From Zhengitettix transpicula (lineage: Eukaryota; Arthropoda; Insecta; Orthoptera; Tetrigidae): a stretch of DNA of 64,000 nucleotides. Where the stretch lies: assembly GCA_037074705.1 (NCBI GenBank), contig CM073590.1, forward strand, positions 161,632,746-161,696,745, given 5' to 3'. The position numbers and the translations under genes are program-made. The notes below the pieces were generated by a model. It was given only the letters and a program-made list of their open reading frames with translations. It searched no databases and was not told where the DNA came from. Positions within the stretch are counted from its first letter, which is position 1. Each line of letters begins with the position of its first letter. Shown in pieces: positions 20,615 to 34,420 of this stretch.

Positions 20615-23102
20615 TGCAAAAATCGAAAAATTCACTTTTAGTTGTTTACAAAAACACGTGTAACTCGGAGATAATTAAACCTTTTAACAAACAGACGCTT
20701 GGAAAATATTATAGACAGTCATACCAACCTAGGAAAAAAAATTACCTGCCTTCCTAATATCCGGGAGTTTTAAATGACAATTTCACCTTAATTTTTGATC
20801 ACAGTGGTATCTCATTTGTTTTATTGTGAAAATTTCCAAACTGTACCCTTTGAGGTCCAAATAAACGTTTTACATTTGATCACCCAAAAATAATTTATGG
20901 AGGTGAACTTTACAGAGTCACATTGCCCTGTGTAAGACTGAGATTGCACAAATTTACTTCTGTTATAATTATATCGACAGGAATAAAGTTTAAGCGATTT
21001 TCGATCAACGAAAAAGTTGGTATATACGCCGCGGCGTTGAATATGTTGACGTGTGGAAAAAATTACGATTCCCATCTTCAACAGTCTCAACGTTACGGTT
21101 CTACGTTTCGTCATTCGAAAACAACAAGGCTAAAAATAAAATAAGATGTTATCAATTGAGAATATTAAACAGTCCATTAATTGAGTGGTTCAACATAGTT
21201 TCTGCGTACCTATTGACGGTCTTGAACGCATAACGCATAACGCATAACGTGCAAGCAGAACGACAGGTAAGAAAACATTTTCTATGAACATTTAATGCTA
21301 CACTTCATTTCAGTTATGCAATGTATTTCTGTTTCTATATAATAATAATAGTAATACGTATTTCGTTTTATTTTCTTGTAATCTGGGCAAAAGCGTGATA
21401 TAAAGACCCCGGTTTTTTAAGTCGCTAAGACTGTAGGTGAAAAACAGGATGAGATTGGAAGCTCAAGTTTACAGAACTTTGTAGTACCATATGGAAGGCT
21501 TTGTGTAAATAAGATGCGCGGCAGTGTAACTGAAACGACAAACTTACCTGGAAAGAGAGAGGGTGAAACAGTTTTATCCCTGGGATTCACTCATTCTGAC
21601 GGATCTATTTTTTAAAGTTAAAAGAAATTGCTTTTTTTATCGTTTATGACTTTATCGATCATGGTAAATAGGTCACAGGGGTAGTCTATGTTCCTCCATT
21701 GAGAAGCTTCATGATATTTGCAAATTTACAATTTGTAAATTCTTGCTTCTTAAATTGAATCCAAACGTATTGTTTATAATCGACGTTGGAGGTTAATTAA
21801 ATTATTGTGAGTTTGCAAAATAATTTACTTAACATGAACAATATTAATATTTGTAGATAATATTCGAACGTGATAATAGCAAATTTATACAGAATATTTT
21901 AATTAAAAACCAGTAATTTTACTCTTTCCTCCGCCAATGGGCTGACCTTCTCATGTTCAAAAAAAAATAATAGTGACGAGCAGGTTGACGCAACATTTAT
22001 GTCTGTAAATTGCCCATTTTCACGTTCTAATACTTCACTATATAATTTGTATGTTACACTGATAAATTTAAGTGTCTGTAAATATTTATCTAGATTTTAC
22101 ACTATAGATAGATTGTATATTTTTTATAATTCTCTACATTTGTCAAATCTCAATTATAACCCATTGTTAACAGTATTCTTCCAGGCCTTCTAGCAACAAT
22201 GTTCCATCCTCATTTAATTTTAAATCGTATCTGATATGTATTTCATTAATAGGAAAACATTTGATTAAATGTCTCCCGCTTGTGTTGTAATGCCATACAA
22301 CTCCATTTGTGCTTTATGCTTGTAATATTTTTTGTTATATTCGTCATACGCTATTTACAGATGGAACAGGAATGTCAGGGCAAACACGAAAATAAACAAA
22401 TTTAGAGTAAAGTGAGAGTCTGCAGTGTAACAGTATTGTTGATGCAATTCTACAGGATCGTTCTTACCGAAAAAACTGTTGAAGTTGTTTCGGTTGTTAC
22501 AGATCATATTTAATCGGATCCAGTAAACGTACTTTATTTACATAATCTGTTATGATTTTCAAAATGGCGTTATCATATAAATGAAAACTGATTTATGCTG
22601 GAAATGTATTATGTGAGATTCCTACGCTCGACACGAAGCACCTGTTTCATTACTTCAAGGGCCATTATGTGGCTATCAAAGTTTTTAAGACGCAATTTTG
22701 TCGTGTTGATTGGATTAAACCTAGATGCATTAATACCTGTAAGCCGTTAGCTGGATATAACAGCTGTGACTCTTTGCCATTATAAAGAAATAAACACGTT
22801 TAAAGAGATTCCACAGCTGCTCGTTTATGATCGCTTCCATGCGATGAATGTGCGTCTATCTGATGCGGCCACAATTAAAATTCTCGGTATTTTTCACAAC
22901 ATAGAAGTGAAACTATCCAACGATTGGAATAAAGCAGTCTTTTGCTAAAAATGAACGCGATAGAGAGATAGGTTACACACACACGTAGGAATTAAAATTA
23001 TGTACATTTTTTGAACGGTTAAAAACATTTGTCGGTAAAACATGAGAAAGTTCACACGAGGCTGTACTGTTGAGATCAAACACGAAGCTGGTAAACATTT
23101 CG
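20615..23102. other. AT-rich stretch, no gene seen
   Basis: Contains the 5' flank of the mariner relic, a 7-bp direct repeat (cgcataa, three times, 21225-21246) and a less AT-rich segment at 22620-22960 with a 60-codon frame. No protein family, RNA gene or shared repeat recognised. Confidence 0.35.
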
Positions 23103-23310
23103 ACTGAAATGATGTGACGGATATTGGGAGTGATATGGCTCGAGATTAGAGCACGTGGGTGTTGTCATTCCCGGCGCATGCGTGGGTGGCGGGCGCGCGG
23201 CGACGCCAGTAGACGCCAGGCGTCCAGCGCAGCAGCACCCACCTCAGGTACGCACCGTTACCTACTTACCTCAAACACCGGTACGATGGGCACCGTTCTT
23301 CTCCAATGTT
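23103..23310 (+). promoter_or_regulatory. CpG-rich island, candidate promoter or first exon
   Basis: In an otherwise AT-rich neighbourhood this 200-bp stretch is dense in CpG (ggcgcatgcgtgggtggcgg, gcgcgcggcgacgcc). Two plus-strand frames stay open across it (23124-23318, 23155-23337), which may only reflect GC content. The sequence ctcag/gtacgc at 23247/23248 is a good 5' splice-donor match. A promoter-proximal or exonic role is inference. No TATA or initiator position can be fixed, and neither peptide matches a family I know. Confidence 0.3.
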
Positions 23311-26063
23311 GCTCATGAAACCAGTGATCCATACTAATGCATTGTAATCGCTAACCTACCCTACGTAATTATAATTGGCGAACAATAGAATAGATTAATC
23401 ATTTCTCCCGGTGAGTAAATGTAGAGTCTTTTAGATATAAATTTCTCCGGGCAGTTTCAACATTTTCAACGGTGTCAACGAGTAATATATAGGAATTTAA
23501 TCTTATCTATGAAATATATATATATATTGATTTCAATAATACGAAAATACTTTTTATGGTTCTCGGTTTATAAAACCAGAGCTATGTACTACTATTTTTT
23601 TTTTAATTCAGTACAAATTTTTTGCAGCCGTAAAATTTCTTTCATTAGAAATAATTGATATTATTGATCCTATAATTATTAGAGTATTAGGCAGTAAGTA
23701 ACCTGTTGCACATAAACACTTTCTAGTGAGTTATTGTCATTTTAATACATGTTAATAATTTAATGTATATTGTTAACATTAACTTTTATATGTTTTAGTT
23801 TCATGCTTCGGGTTAATAGATTGAACAATTCGAGAACTTACTTGTACAAATTCATAATTTACTTTTCTAAATTCATCATTTACAATTTCAAAAGAATTAA
23901 CAAAATACGTATACATTACTCAAAGTGAAGGCAGTAATACTCTTACAATTTTAGTTTGTTATGACACTGAGGTGAATTTAAAGTTATCTCTGCGTCTTGA
24001 ACACGGTCATGCTTAGCGACTGAATGGGATGATTTAGACTATTATGAAGCTGTAAGATATATTAAACTTACAAACTATTAAACTGGTTATTCATTAATAG
24101 GACACAGAGCGTATAATTTTGAGTTGTATTACGAAAGATAAGAAGCTGGAAAAGCGAGTACGTATCTGCTTCCAACAGTTACAGTGTGAAATTCTACTTG
24201 ACAACGAAGTCACGCGTCAGAATTCGTTGCCGCCACGACATCGCACGTTTTATATTCCACCAGCAGCGTGTTACGGGGAAAATATTCTTCCGAGGCTCAG
24301 AGGAAAATTTATTAACATTCTGAGTACAAATAGTAAAACAGAATTATTATTTTATTATCGAATATATTTTACTAGCACACTGGTATATTTCAATTTTTTC
24401 AGGTTTACCAATATTTATATTTTTTGCTTTAACTATCAATTTTTATTTCTCAACGTTGAGTATCTTCTCAAAGTGCGTGTACTGAAACTTTCCTTCTGCT
24501 TGATGTTTCGTTTATTACACTACACGGTCTGGAGTTCGACGCCTTATCGCTATCGCTCTTACGACTCTGATATTGCATGTATATTATTTGCAGGGAATGG
24601 GATGGATCCTGGTGACAGTATTATAAAAAATATATAAACAATTGTATATACAAATAAACCCTAGAATTTTAAAATAAAAAAGTATTAGAAATTTGTCCTG
24701 AATATTTTTGCACACTTTTAAATACTTCCCTTCTCTAAAAGAAAATATATACATAAATGAAGTTATCAATTTTGAATTATTTTTAAACCTTTTTGTTTAT
24801 GGAAAATTCTTCTCAAATAATGCTGCAGGAAAATTGTCCCAATCGACTATTCATTTGTTTAAGAATTAATGGCGTTGATTTATATTCGCTTTTCTGGGTC
24901 TATTTACAGTTATTTTCTTACTCCTAATGCACTTCACCGGTCACATTTTTTTCTCCATTTTAGAGGTATGTTTGGCAGTGCGTCGTGTGGTATTTCTGTG
25001 GCCGTTTTCATCGCTACATCAATTCCTCATCACGATTATGAGCAGTAAAGTGCGATAGCAGTCTATGCACTCGTAAACAATCTCCGCTGCTTCTATTGAG
25101 TGTTATGGCTCAACGCGTTGTATTTAATATAGAACAGTTTTTAATCTGTTGGAAAATGAAGATAAGCATACGAAGATTAGAAATCCTACTATGCGAATTA
25201 TTGAAAATTTAATACGGAATGGAACTTTCTCAGTTAAGTAAGGCACTAGGTCGTTGTTTTATTTTCTTTCAAATAGACACACCAGAAAGATGTTAAAGAA
25301 AAACTTTTCGTATAAATAATTTTAGCGAACGTTTGATGTTACAAAATGTCGTGATCTGAAAATAATAAAATTATCTTAGAATCTTCTACTTGGATTGTTC
25401 GAGTCGTATGTTTAATCTCAATCATTAAGTTTAGCAAACAGAATTTTCGTGAATAGCAGCCGACATTTTTTTTGACCTAACAATTAATTTTAGCTTTATT
25501 ACCGACTTAAATTATTCATAATATTTTTGTAACATAAAATTTTAGGTCTTTGTCAAGCACAGTTTATAAATGAACTGAAGTTAAAAAGCAAATATGGGTA
25601 ACAAAGGTGACAGTTGTCATAGATTCTATAAGAAAAATTCATAGATGTTGTTAAGGTCAATCGTATCTTCTTTGATACAACAGATGTTAAATGAATAATA
25701 ATAAAACAATTATTTCTTACCCTTTCAATTTCCGTAATATCGTGTTCAATATTAACACAGCGGGGACTGTTTTGGTTCTCGGAACCGCATAGTTAACGCC
25801 CTCATTTGCCTCAGTTCAGGTTTAAAATTTCTTTAACTGCATTTTGATTCCAAGGGTAATAAATATTGCATTGTGGACAAGAATAAATTTAAAAAACCTG
25901 GTGTATAATGGTCAAGCCATAGAAATGTTTATTCAAACCCTTTACGTGGCAAGCCTAATTTTGCTAGAATTCCCTACAGTATTCATTATAACTGATGAAA
26001 AGAGACTATCAACTGTAGTCTGATTGAAATGAAAAAATTTACATCTGATTGAAAATTAACAAT
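23311..26063. other. AT-rich stretch, no gene seen
   Basis: Includes a short (TA)n at 23515-23528. The 172-codon frame at 24119-24637 begins with TTG, has no domain and turns into a run of hydrophobic codons typical of T-rich noncoding DNA. Nothing else recognisable. Confidence 0.45.
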
Positions 26064-26133
26064 AAAAAGATAGCCAAGTACGGACAAAATAAATGATAAT
26101 ACCACTCAACGTTTCTGGGATCCTTGTTTGTTC
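26064..26133 (+). repeat. single arm of the H4 hairpin family
   Basis: agatagccaagtacggacaa and caacgtttctgggatccttg match the left arm of the hairpin at 43221-43473 in order and spacing. No inverted partner was found nearby, so this is a solo arm or a broken copy. Confidence 0.65.
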
Positions 26134-28159
26134 CTACTCTAAACGTTGTGGTTGTTGAATAGAAATGCTTAATAATATCTATTATAAGGATACGTTACAT
26201 ATACAAAGTTTATCGTGTCTGGCATTGCCATTCAGTTAATAATACTCACTCATCATCGCCTACTTTCTCTTATAACTGTTCAACCTAAAAATTGATTAAA
26301 AAATTTCTGACAATAATAATATGAATAAATAAATATATTACCTTGAGTCAGAAACTTACGTTAATTAAAAAAATTCATTATTCGACGTTTCGTTAATTTT
26401 TGTTGACGTTAGGTTTTTTTAAAAAATAAGTGAACTGGAAATAACAAAATTATAATTTTAAGTTTAATCTCTATCGTGAGTTTTCGTATATATTTGCACC
26501 AGAATTTTTGTTATTAACATAATTTTCTGAATTAAGGACGTATATTATTCATTTTTATTAAGAATAATTTATTGTCTTTTTAAAAAAAACAGTATTGGGT
26601 CTGAGCACAATGGGAATCTAATTTTTTCTCATTACTTTTTACCTTATCAGATAATAAAGTTCACACAGAAAATTATTAACCAACAATTTTATCGATACTG
26701 ATGTATTCACATTTTAAATGTGTTGTTTAATAGGAATACTAAATAAAAGTAATTGAAACCAATGTGATAATCCATGTTACTCAGTTCAAGTGTTACTAAG
26801 GCCTTAAGTAATTCATTAATAGCAATAAATTCTACACGGTTCTCATATTTTTCAAGAAAAACAGTGCTTCTTTAAATAAACAGTTTAAGAGAAATACAGG
26901 AGAGGAAGAAAAATATTTTCTGTGTATTTTAAAAATTAAGCGGTATCCTCATTTTATATTCACTCGCATTCCTTGGCGTATCGACGTTTCTGTAAACAAG
27001 GATAGAAAATAAACCATGTTTTCATCTACATCGCCTACATCGCGATGCCACCTGTTGGTTTCGTAGTCGCTATGCTCTTTTTAGAATACAGCAGAACTAA
27101 CTCCAAGCTAGGAAAAAATTACTTACATCCAGTAAATAATATTTAATTATATACACTTCGAAATCAAGACACCGAATGCTGAAATGTTATCTTAGAAAAT
27201 TTAATTCTCTTGTTATTTTCAGAACTTGAATTTAACTCAAGTTTAGTATTTTTAGACGCCGCTGTTTGCTAATGATGACATAAAGGTAATTAGTATGAGT
27301 TTCGGAATTTCTTACTGAAATTAATTAGAACTGTCTCCTCACTGGGAAATATTAACCTTTTATTTCCCTTAAATTCAAAAATACTTTCAACACCTGTGCA
27401 AATATAGCACCAACGTGTTTGCGAATTGCATCTTCAGAAATTTATGTTCTATAAATTTTTGCATAATAATCATCTTTGTAAAAAAAATATTTTCTTGGAA
27501 TTTATAGGTTAAAACTTTGAAATTATATCATTTAATTCAATTTTACTACGCCTGAAGAGGTCCCAAAATTATGGTATGAAACCTTGTGTCAGTTTTAACG
27601 TGTTTCTTTCTATTATAAAGTTAAAAAATATTTATTGATAATAAAGTTCTGAGTTCATAGACTTTTGAAGTATTCGAATTTACAGTATATTTTAATTGTT
27701 TCTTTAATAATAAACATCTGAAGACGTTCCTAATCGAAGGGATAAAACGTTATGTGTTTTGGTTAGTTGTATATTTTAATGTTTATAAATAAATTCTGAC
27801 TACTGGTCAATTTCGACTAATTATATGTAATACAAGTCAGATAAAGTTCAATTTTTAATTATAGGTTTTTCATTAATTTGTAATATTGGTAACATTAACT
27901 TTTATTATCACAGAGTGCACCACATAATTCGTGCATACCGATTCATATACTTTTCATTATTACATCATATACTCGTCTATTTGCCTCTATTTGATATTTG
28001 AATTTTTTAAATTTAGAATATCCCATTGGGTTATTTCCAAAACTGGCTGTTACAATAAACAATTTAGTTCCTACAGTTGATACCATTTTTAAATTTCTGT
28101 CACGAATATAAATTGGTGACAGAAATTTGAATTGTGTAGTAAACGTCCGTGGTGGATGC
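26134..28159. other. AT-rich stretch with isolated CTGAAGA/GAAAC motifs
   Basis: No gene seen. Three motif sites resemble those in the hairpin elements: cctgaagaggtcccaaaatt then atggtatgaaacc (27551-27583), ctgaagacgttcc with aaaacgtt (27718-27751), and ttcgacgtttcg (26384-26395). They may be remains of decayed elements of the same type. Confidence 0.4.
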
Positions 28160-28640
28160 GTTTATTTAAGACTGAACTGTAAGTTTAGCTGATAACTTCG
28201 ATAAGAGCAACAAACAACTCGATAATTCTAAAAGCTGTGCTCTTAAAAAATGGCCGTGTTTACTGATAGACGTGATGAACGTGACAAGGGCCTGGCTAGC
28301 TGTCACTCTGTCGTAAGAACTTTCTGTCGCGGGCTTCCTGCAGAAAACAGGTCGTGCATGCAACGGGGCAATTTTCTTGGCTAGGATAAAAGCATAATTA
28401 GCTGTGGCGTTGATGGACAACTTCTACAGCGGGAAAAATATGATACTTTTAGGCAAAATAAAGCGAATATTCGTGCGATAGGATGTCAAAAGAGAAATAA
28501 ACGAAACGGAGGGTGGGGACGGAATGCGATGATGAATTGTATAGCCTTTAGAACGACTCAGAGCGTGTGAAGTTATGCTGCAGCATGGAAGCGAGGTCAC
28601 GCCAAGAAACATTCTGTGCTCCATGATCTAAATAGCACAG
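28160..28640. other. less AT-rich unique island
   Basis: About 480 bp of balanced composition with no repeat relation to the rest of the window. It is open on the minus strand for 84 codons (28166-28420) and 66 codons (28424-28624), neither recognised. Candidate conserved noncoding element or small exon. Confidence 0.3.
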
Positions 28641-28805
28641 CTGTTCTGATTGTTCACAATTTTGATAACGTTCTTCGCTTTTAATTATTTTAAATGTTTA
28701 TTTAGAATAAGCTAATTATTTCATTGATACTGTAAAACTATACAGATCAGTTGAGTTTATGAAAAGGAAAATGATTTTAGTTTCTGTCTTGAAAAACGTT
28801 TATCA

Positions 28806-29240
28806 ATAAATATATAAAAATGAATGTATCTTTGTTTGTTTGTTCTGTATTCGTACCTGTACCATTCATCCGATTACAATGAAACTTTGGTGAGTTGTAC
28901 GCACGCCGGCTAAGGTTTCTGTCGGCCTCTCGAAGCATTAGGCAACTCCCCAGGGGGATGCAGTAAGATGCAGAATATATCATTATGGTCAAAGAGATAG
29001 TGTTTGTTCCATTGTTGTTTATGTATGATTTCAACCAAATGCGGCATGGGACTGGAGCAACGTTAAGGGTAAGAGTGGAGGGAAATTTCGTAAAAATAAT
29101 GCAAAAAAAACGATATTAGCGTCGTTTCCGGGGTTATGAAAGCCGATGACATTCAACTCAGCCCCTAGGAGTGTTGGTGGATGGTGTGAGAACAAAGTTT
29201 CGCGTACAATCTGAAACACGCGGAGCCAAATGCTGTGCAC
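28806..29240 (+). mobile_element. family C microsatellite-ended element, fragment
   Basis: Starts with ataaatatataaaaatgaat and gtatctttgtttgtttgt, matching the left end of the element at 51580. It continues with tacgcacgccgg, a gagtggagg block and tattagcgtcg blocks that recur in loosely similar form in 51838-52300. The opposite end (cgccgggcacc) is missing. Confidence 0.5.
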
Positions 29241-30206
29241 ATGTTACTTACGATCCAGAAACAAACACTTTGGTAAACCATCCCTAGCAACTGTATGGTT
29301 GCGGGAGGAAAAGGTGTCATTTAAATAAATTCTAAATCCGCAATTATTAGCGTCGATGAAAAGTTTACGGGACGGCAGAATTTGATAGTGTAATTCTCGA
29401 AGCTGTCAATGCCTAATTTCAACCTCTAATTTAGTGTGCTGATATAAGCAACAAGTATATTTCTCGACTAAGGTTCAGTGAGTCATAATACTAGTTATGA
29501 TGAAATTAACAATCCGTCGGCATAGCTATGGTAGGATTGAATAGGTAAATGTTCAATAGCTGTCAGTCTTTGTGCCGGTTAAATCACGTATTGACCAAGA
29601 GATTATTATTGATTTAAATAATTTTTCGGGCAATGCAGGCACTCAGATAATTTATAAATAATTTGCCCGCTTATGTAACGACGAGTAAAATTATGATTTA
29701 GTCAATAATTAATAAGCTAGTCTCTTACACGAGTATACATTTCACATAATTAAATTATTGCGATAAAATGTGATAAGTAATTAGTTCTGGGGATTAATTG
29801 CTAAACTAATATTAAAAGAATGAATTTGACATCAACATTATGTATTTTTAAATATTAACTTCTTCGTACAGAAATTACAACATTGCATAATTCGAAATAT
29901 GTAATTAAACCGACCAAATTTAACTCATACAAAACACAAATAAATTTTATTTTTCATTATTGGTTTCGGAATCGGAACAGTCGACCAATAACGTAAACAC
30001 TAAAGAAAGAAAAAGTATGTTCATGGCACATTATACGTTGATAAAATGCAATCATATATTCTGTACACCTCACGAACACTCGAATCACGGCGATCGTTAG
30101 GCTGGCTTCTTGGGATGCAGCGCAGTACTGAATGGAAAGCAGTAACCACGGACCTGGGCCTCTCAACTTATTATTAAATGATATTTCTATTATAATCTTA
30201 ATTTAA
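29241..30206. other. AT-rich stretch, no gene seen
   Basis: No ORF above 70 codons, RNA gene or shared repeat recognised. Confidence 0.45.
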
Positions 30207-30897
30207 TGTATTATAGTAAACACTTTTAATTAAAGGAAGAAATGGAAGGAAGTTCACTTTGAAATTATAAATTTTAATGAGATAACAAGAATTATTTATT
30301 TATCAAATTTGGTCTTGGTTGATTTTACATTTTAAGTTAATGCCTCAGCATTTATGAGAAACCTTAATTTCAGGACCGCTTATCGGGCCTCCAATAAAGA
30401 CACAAAAAATGAATTTAAACTTAAAATAACAAAAAAAAAATTATATAAATTTAGCAAACTTTTAGAAATCTGGCGGTAAACGATATTTACTTAAAGGTTT
30501 ACAGATGAAAGTTTGATTTTTTACATACCATTTTATTTTAGATATTTTTGTTTGTGCACACGTGATTTATTTTAATTTTATATAGTACTAATTTCACTAA
30601 CAGATCATAGCACTGATTTTATCCTCTACTCACTTTCCAACACTTTGAACAGAATAACTACTGACTTTTTATTTTACTGTTTTCTTAAATATCTCTTCAG
30701 GACCTCCAAACACACTCTGACTCTGAATATACGAGTAACTGCTGACTTTACTAACTCGTCAGGAACTCAAAACACAAACAGTCCGAGTAACTGACTATCT
30801 GCGTAACTAACTGATTTTACATTTTAATATTTTCTGACTCGCTCGGTGACTTGTTCTGATCTCTGAATACCTGACAGCTGGGTACTGGTCTCCGCAA
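30207..30897 (-). mobile_element. D-family unit, copy 3, truncated by a family A insertion
   Basis: The block caggaccgcttatcgggcct aligns with cagggtcgctaatcgggctt of D copy 2. It is followed by the same order of ttagaaatctggcggta, acataccaga-like and ctgact-rich blocks. The left edge (tgtattata) is a plausible unit end. The start half is missing because family A begins at 30898. The right portion has short repeats of gagtaactg. Confidence 0.5.
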
Positions 30898-31272
30898 TTT
30901 TTTTGAGGTGTAGACAGGCTATGTATAGGGTAATCCACATAGTGGCAACACCCCTCTTATAGCATAGGAAAGGGATTTGAAAGGGGGGATGCGGAAGGGT
31001 AGAGGAAGGTAGCCAAGGATTGACTACGGCCCCCGGGCTATAGTTTAAGGATCCTACCCGGCATTCGCCTAAAAGTAATGCAGGACAAACCCTAGAAAAA
31101 CCTGCATCAGGTAGGTCGGGCATTGTCCCACACCCTAACGATAGCGGTAGAAGAGTTTGCTGTGGGGACGCAGCATTCCCTTCTCCGTACCTCGACCAGT
31201 TTAGGAGGCAGCTGGCCGACTGCTCCAATGGGAACAGCGAGCAACTCTTACCGTATGACCAAGGTCTCTGAA
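30898..31272 (-). mobile_element. family A copy, 5'-truncated, inside a D unit
   Basis: T7 run, then the gtgtagacaggctatgtatag variant shared with 10290-10389, and the full set of A landmarks to ccgtatgaccaaggtctctg. It lacks the hairpin 5' end. Minus frame 30824-31228 (134 codons) runs through it into the D unit. No clear target duplication. Confidence 0.85.
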
Positions 31273-34200
31273 CGTCTATATATATGCCTTTTCAACAATG
31301 CACCGTAGTAAGCATTCTCGTCTGTGCATTCTCGCCAAACATTACTTTTACAATGCTCTTGCCTGAAAGTTTCGCCGCCAATAATTAAAGAAACAATTTA
31401 TTAATTCATTCATTACAGATTTTTAATCTCTACAGTATATAATTTTTATGTACTTATTGACGTATTGTTTATCTTTTTTCGGGGGCTAATGGAAAATTAA
31501 CACTAATCAACTTTGGCTATATGACTTGTGAATACTTCCATGTTCTTCTTTTAGATCTTAGACGCTCTCCGAGACTCCGTCACTCATTTTAAATCTTGTA
31601 TAATTCAATTATCATTTTCTCTATCGTTGAACAAAACCACCACTTCAGCCTCTTCTTTCAATCAATTAACTTTTACACTTCTTGACGCCACAAACTACCC
31701 ACGTACCTGTAACTGTACAGCATATTAAAATAAAACAGCTCATTTTCGGTTCTTTTTCGATCATTTCGTGTAATGCTCAGTGCGTACAGAACTACAAACG
31801 ACCGACACTGTGCTGATTCTCTTCGATCGTACCGCCAGTACGCATTTTTGGTAAATACCATTTAGTTACAATAATTTCATCGAAGCATTTTCATAAACTG
31901 CCTGAAGAAATTTGAAAATCCGAATAATAACTGATCCTCTCCAATACGTCTTACCCCGGTCAGTTTTAAGAAAAAACTCTTGTTAGTAATATTTCAAACT
32001 TTCTGCTGCTTCTGTGTTCTCATAGTTTTTCGCTGCAAGGCATTATTTTTCATTCCGTGTGCCACATTCATATAGTTTTTGATCAATTTGGAAGAACTCC
32101 TATTTTTATTTGGCATTCTCCCTGGTGATTATATACTGTAAAATAGACTACACATATTATTTATTGCCAATAGCTTCCAACCGAAAGCGTTTTCGTTTTT
32201 TTTATTCCGGAATGATAAAATTTTATGCCGCTTCACCTCTGTGTGAGGCGAAACAACGCGCTTCCGATGAATAAACCAATTTATTTAAAGATATATTTTT
32301 TCTAAAAATATATATTCATTTTGTTGTGTAAGTAATCAACACCATCAAAATAAACTATTAACTAGCGCTTCCAAATTTTTATTACCATTTACATAATTAA
32401 GTACTTAAAAATTCCAATAAACGATTTACTGCAATTACGACCTTTATATCTTTATTTTAAATAGTATTTTACGTGTGTGTATTCAGCTTATTAAATGATA
32501 TACTAAAGCTTTAAAGCTGTATAGATTTTATAATACGAGTGTTATCAAATCGTAATTAAAACAATTTTATTTAAATAATTCACTCCAATTGTAGAACACG
32601 GTTAATGAATTTTTCTACTCGTGTTATCCGGCAATTCAATACACTTGTTCCACGATTGCACAAGTTTTTCATACCTGAGGAGGAAACAGGATTTGTTGAG
32701 AAGCAACCCCCACATATGCACAACTTCCGTCACCTGTTGATCACACGATTGAGTCTGTGTTGGAACATTTAGTATGCACGATTAATATGCATATTGTTTA
32801 CAACTTCATCAACAGTCACTCGTAGACTATTAAGAATAACGACAAGGACTCAATTTCGACTTCAGTAGTGGATATGACTCGACGTCCGGCTCGTTTTTAT
32901 TCCTTTACGCTTGTTAGATCGATATTGTGCTGAAACAGTTCTATGGATTTCACCTCGTTGGACACCTTCAGGCCACTCGTTATGTGGACAATTGCACAGA
33001 AACTTCCTATCAGTGAACAGAGAAATGATAACGCTGTAACCTGCACCAAGTAAAGGCCGTGGTGCCATTTCTGGACTTGCGACCGCAGAAAGTAACGCAA
33101 CCAACCTACAGACGATTATAATGAAGGTCCATTTATTTTTTGATTTATACTCCATATTACATAAACCCTTTCTATTATTCGTGTGAAAAAAGTAATTTCC
33201 CACTGAATGTATCCTTCATTGAAAACTCTTATTCCTATTATTTCATAAATTAAAATTAATTAGCGTAAAATATTACTCCAGGAGTTATTTTAAAACTTAT
33301 TGCTATATCAATAAATGCCACAAATATATAACGTATACATATCTATTTAAATCCTATGACATTAAAATTTTTCTGAAAATCAAGTAGCCATTAATATTAA
33401 TACCATTCTTATTCTAACAATTCCGTTAATAAAGTTTCCAATAAACATTTTGCTTGTAATATTATTTGGTGTTGGTGAAAAATAGGTAGTTGCACGAGTT
33501 CAAGAAAGCGAATGTTGAGGGATGATAGAAGTGATGTACATTCAAACAATGGATGACACGCCAGCAAAACACCAATGCCCACTCAGGCGTCACGATCAAT
33601 GAAATTAGCCAATGTCCAGGACTCAAAACAAACACAACCGTACGGCGAATTCAAAGCAATGTAATACTTGAACGGAAAAGTTATTAAACCCTAAGGATTT
33701 ACCAAAGTTCCACGAGCCATTTTATCTGAACTGAGAAATGGACTTCGGTACTTTTCTAAGAATTTGACGACAAGGGGTACATTATAATCCTTTCAGTATT
33801 TTAATAGACTCCCAATTTCTTTCATATAATAAAAATAATAACGCGCACAACTTCCAACTTGACCTAACTAAATTTTTCTTAGCGCTAAGTTTATGTAACT
33901 AAGCCTATCCATAGAGCTTAACATACATATAAAGAAAATTTTAATTAGCTTTTTAATCGATGGCAATAGTACACGTTATTAAAATATAACGAAAAATATA
34001 AATAGTTGAGTTTTATTACTTTTTTATTTTAACATATTAGCATTCAGTACTAAAATATGATTATATACACTTCATATATCATCTACAAAATGTTTTTTTC
34101 TCTGTATGATTTAGGCATAGAGCAAAGTAAGTGCTCTAAAGAACAGAAACCATCAGTTTTTAATCGTAATTAAGTTAACATTGATTTATGTATACGAAAT

Positions 34201-34420
34201 CATAATTTATGAGGACACTATAACTCATACCACATCGTTTCAGCTCACCTTTAAGGGACTATGTAATATAATTAAATATTAATACTTCTCCCAAACTATA
34301 GAACGATTGTCGCCTGAATTATTAAAATAGATAGAACTACAAAAAATAGCAAAAATTATTAAATAAATTATATATAACCGGGATTTATCTTTTCCGAAGG
34401 CTAGCCGCATTTTATTTACG
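31273..34420. other. AT-rich stretch, no gene seen
   Basis: Scattered less AT-rich segments (32640-32770 and 32880-33110). The latter is open on the minus strand for 113 and 67 codons in two frames, without recognised domains. No RNA gene or shared repeat was seen. Confidence 0.4.

Noticed and set aside
24119..24637. 172-codon plus-strand frame
   Set aside because: It starts at TTG, has no domain, and its second half is a Phe/Leu/Tyr-rich run expected from T-rich noncoding DNA.
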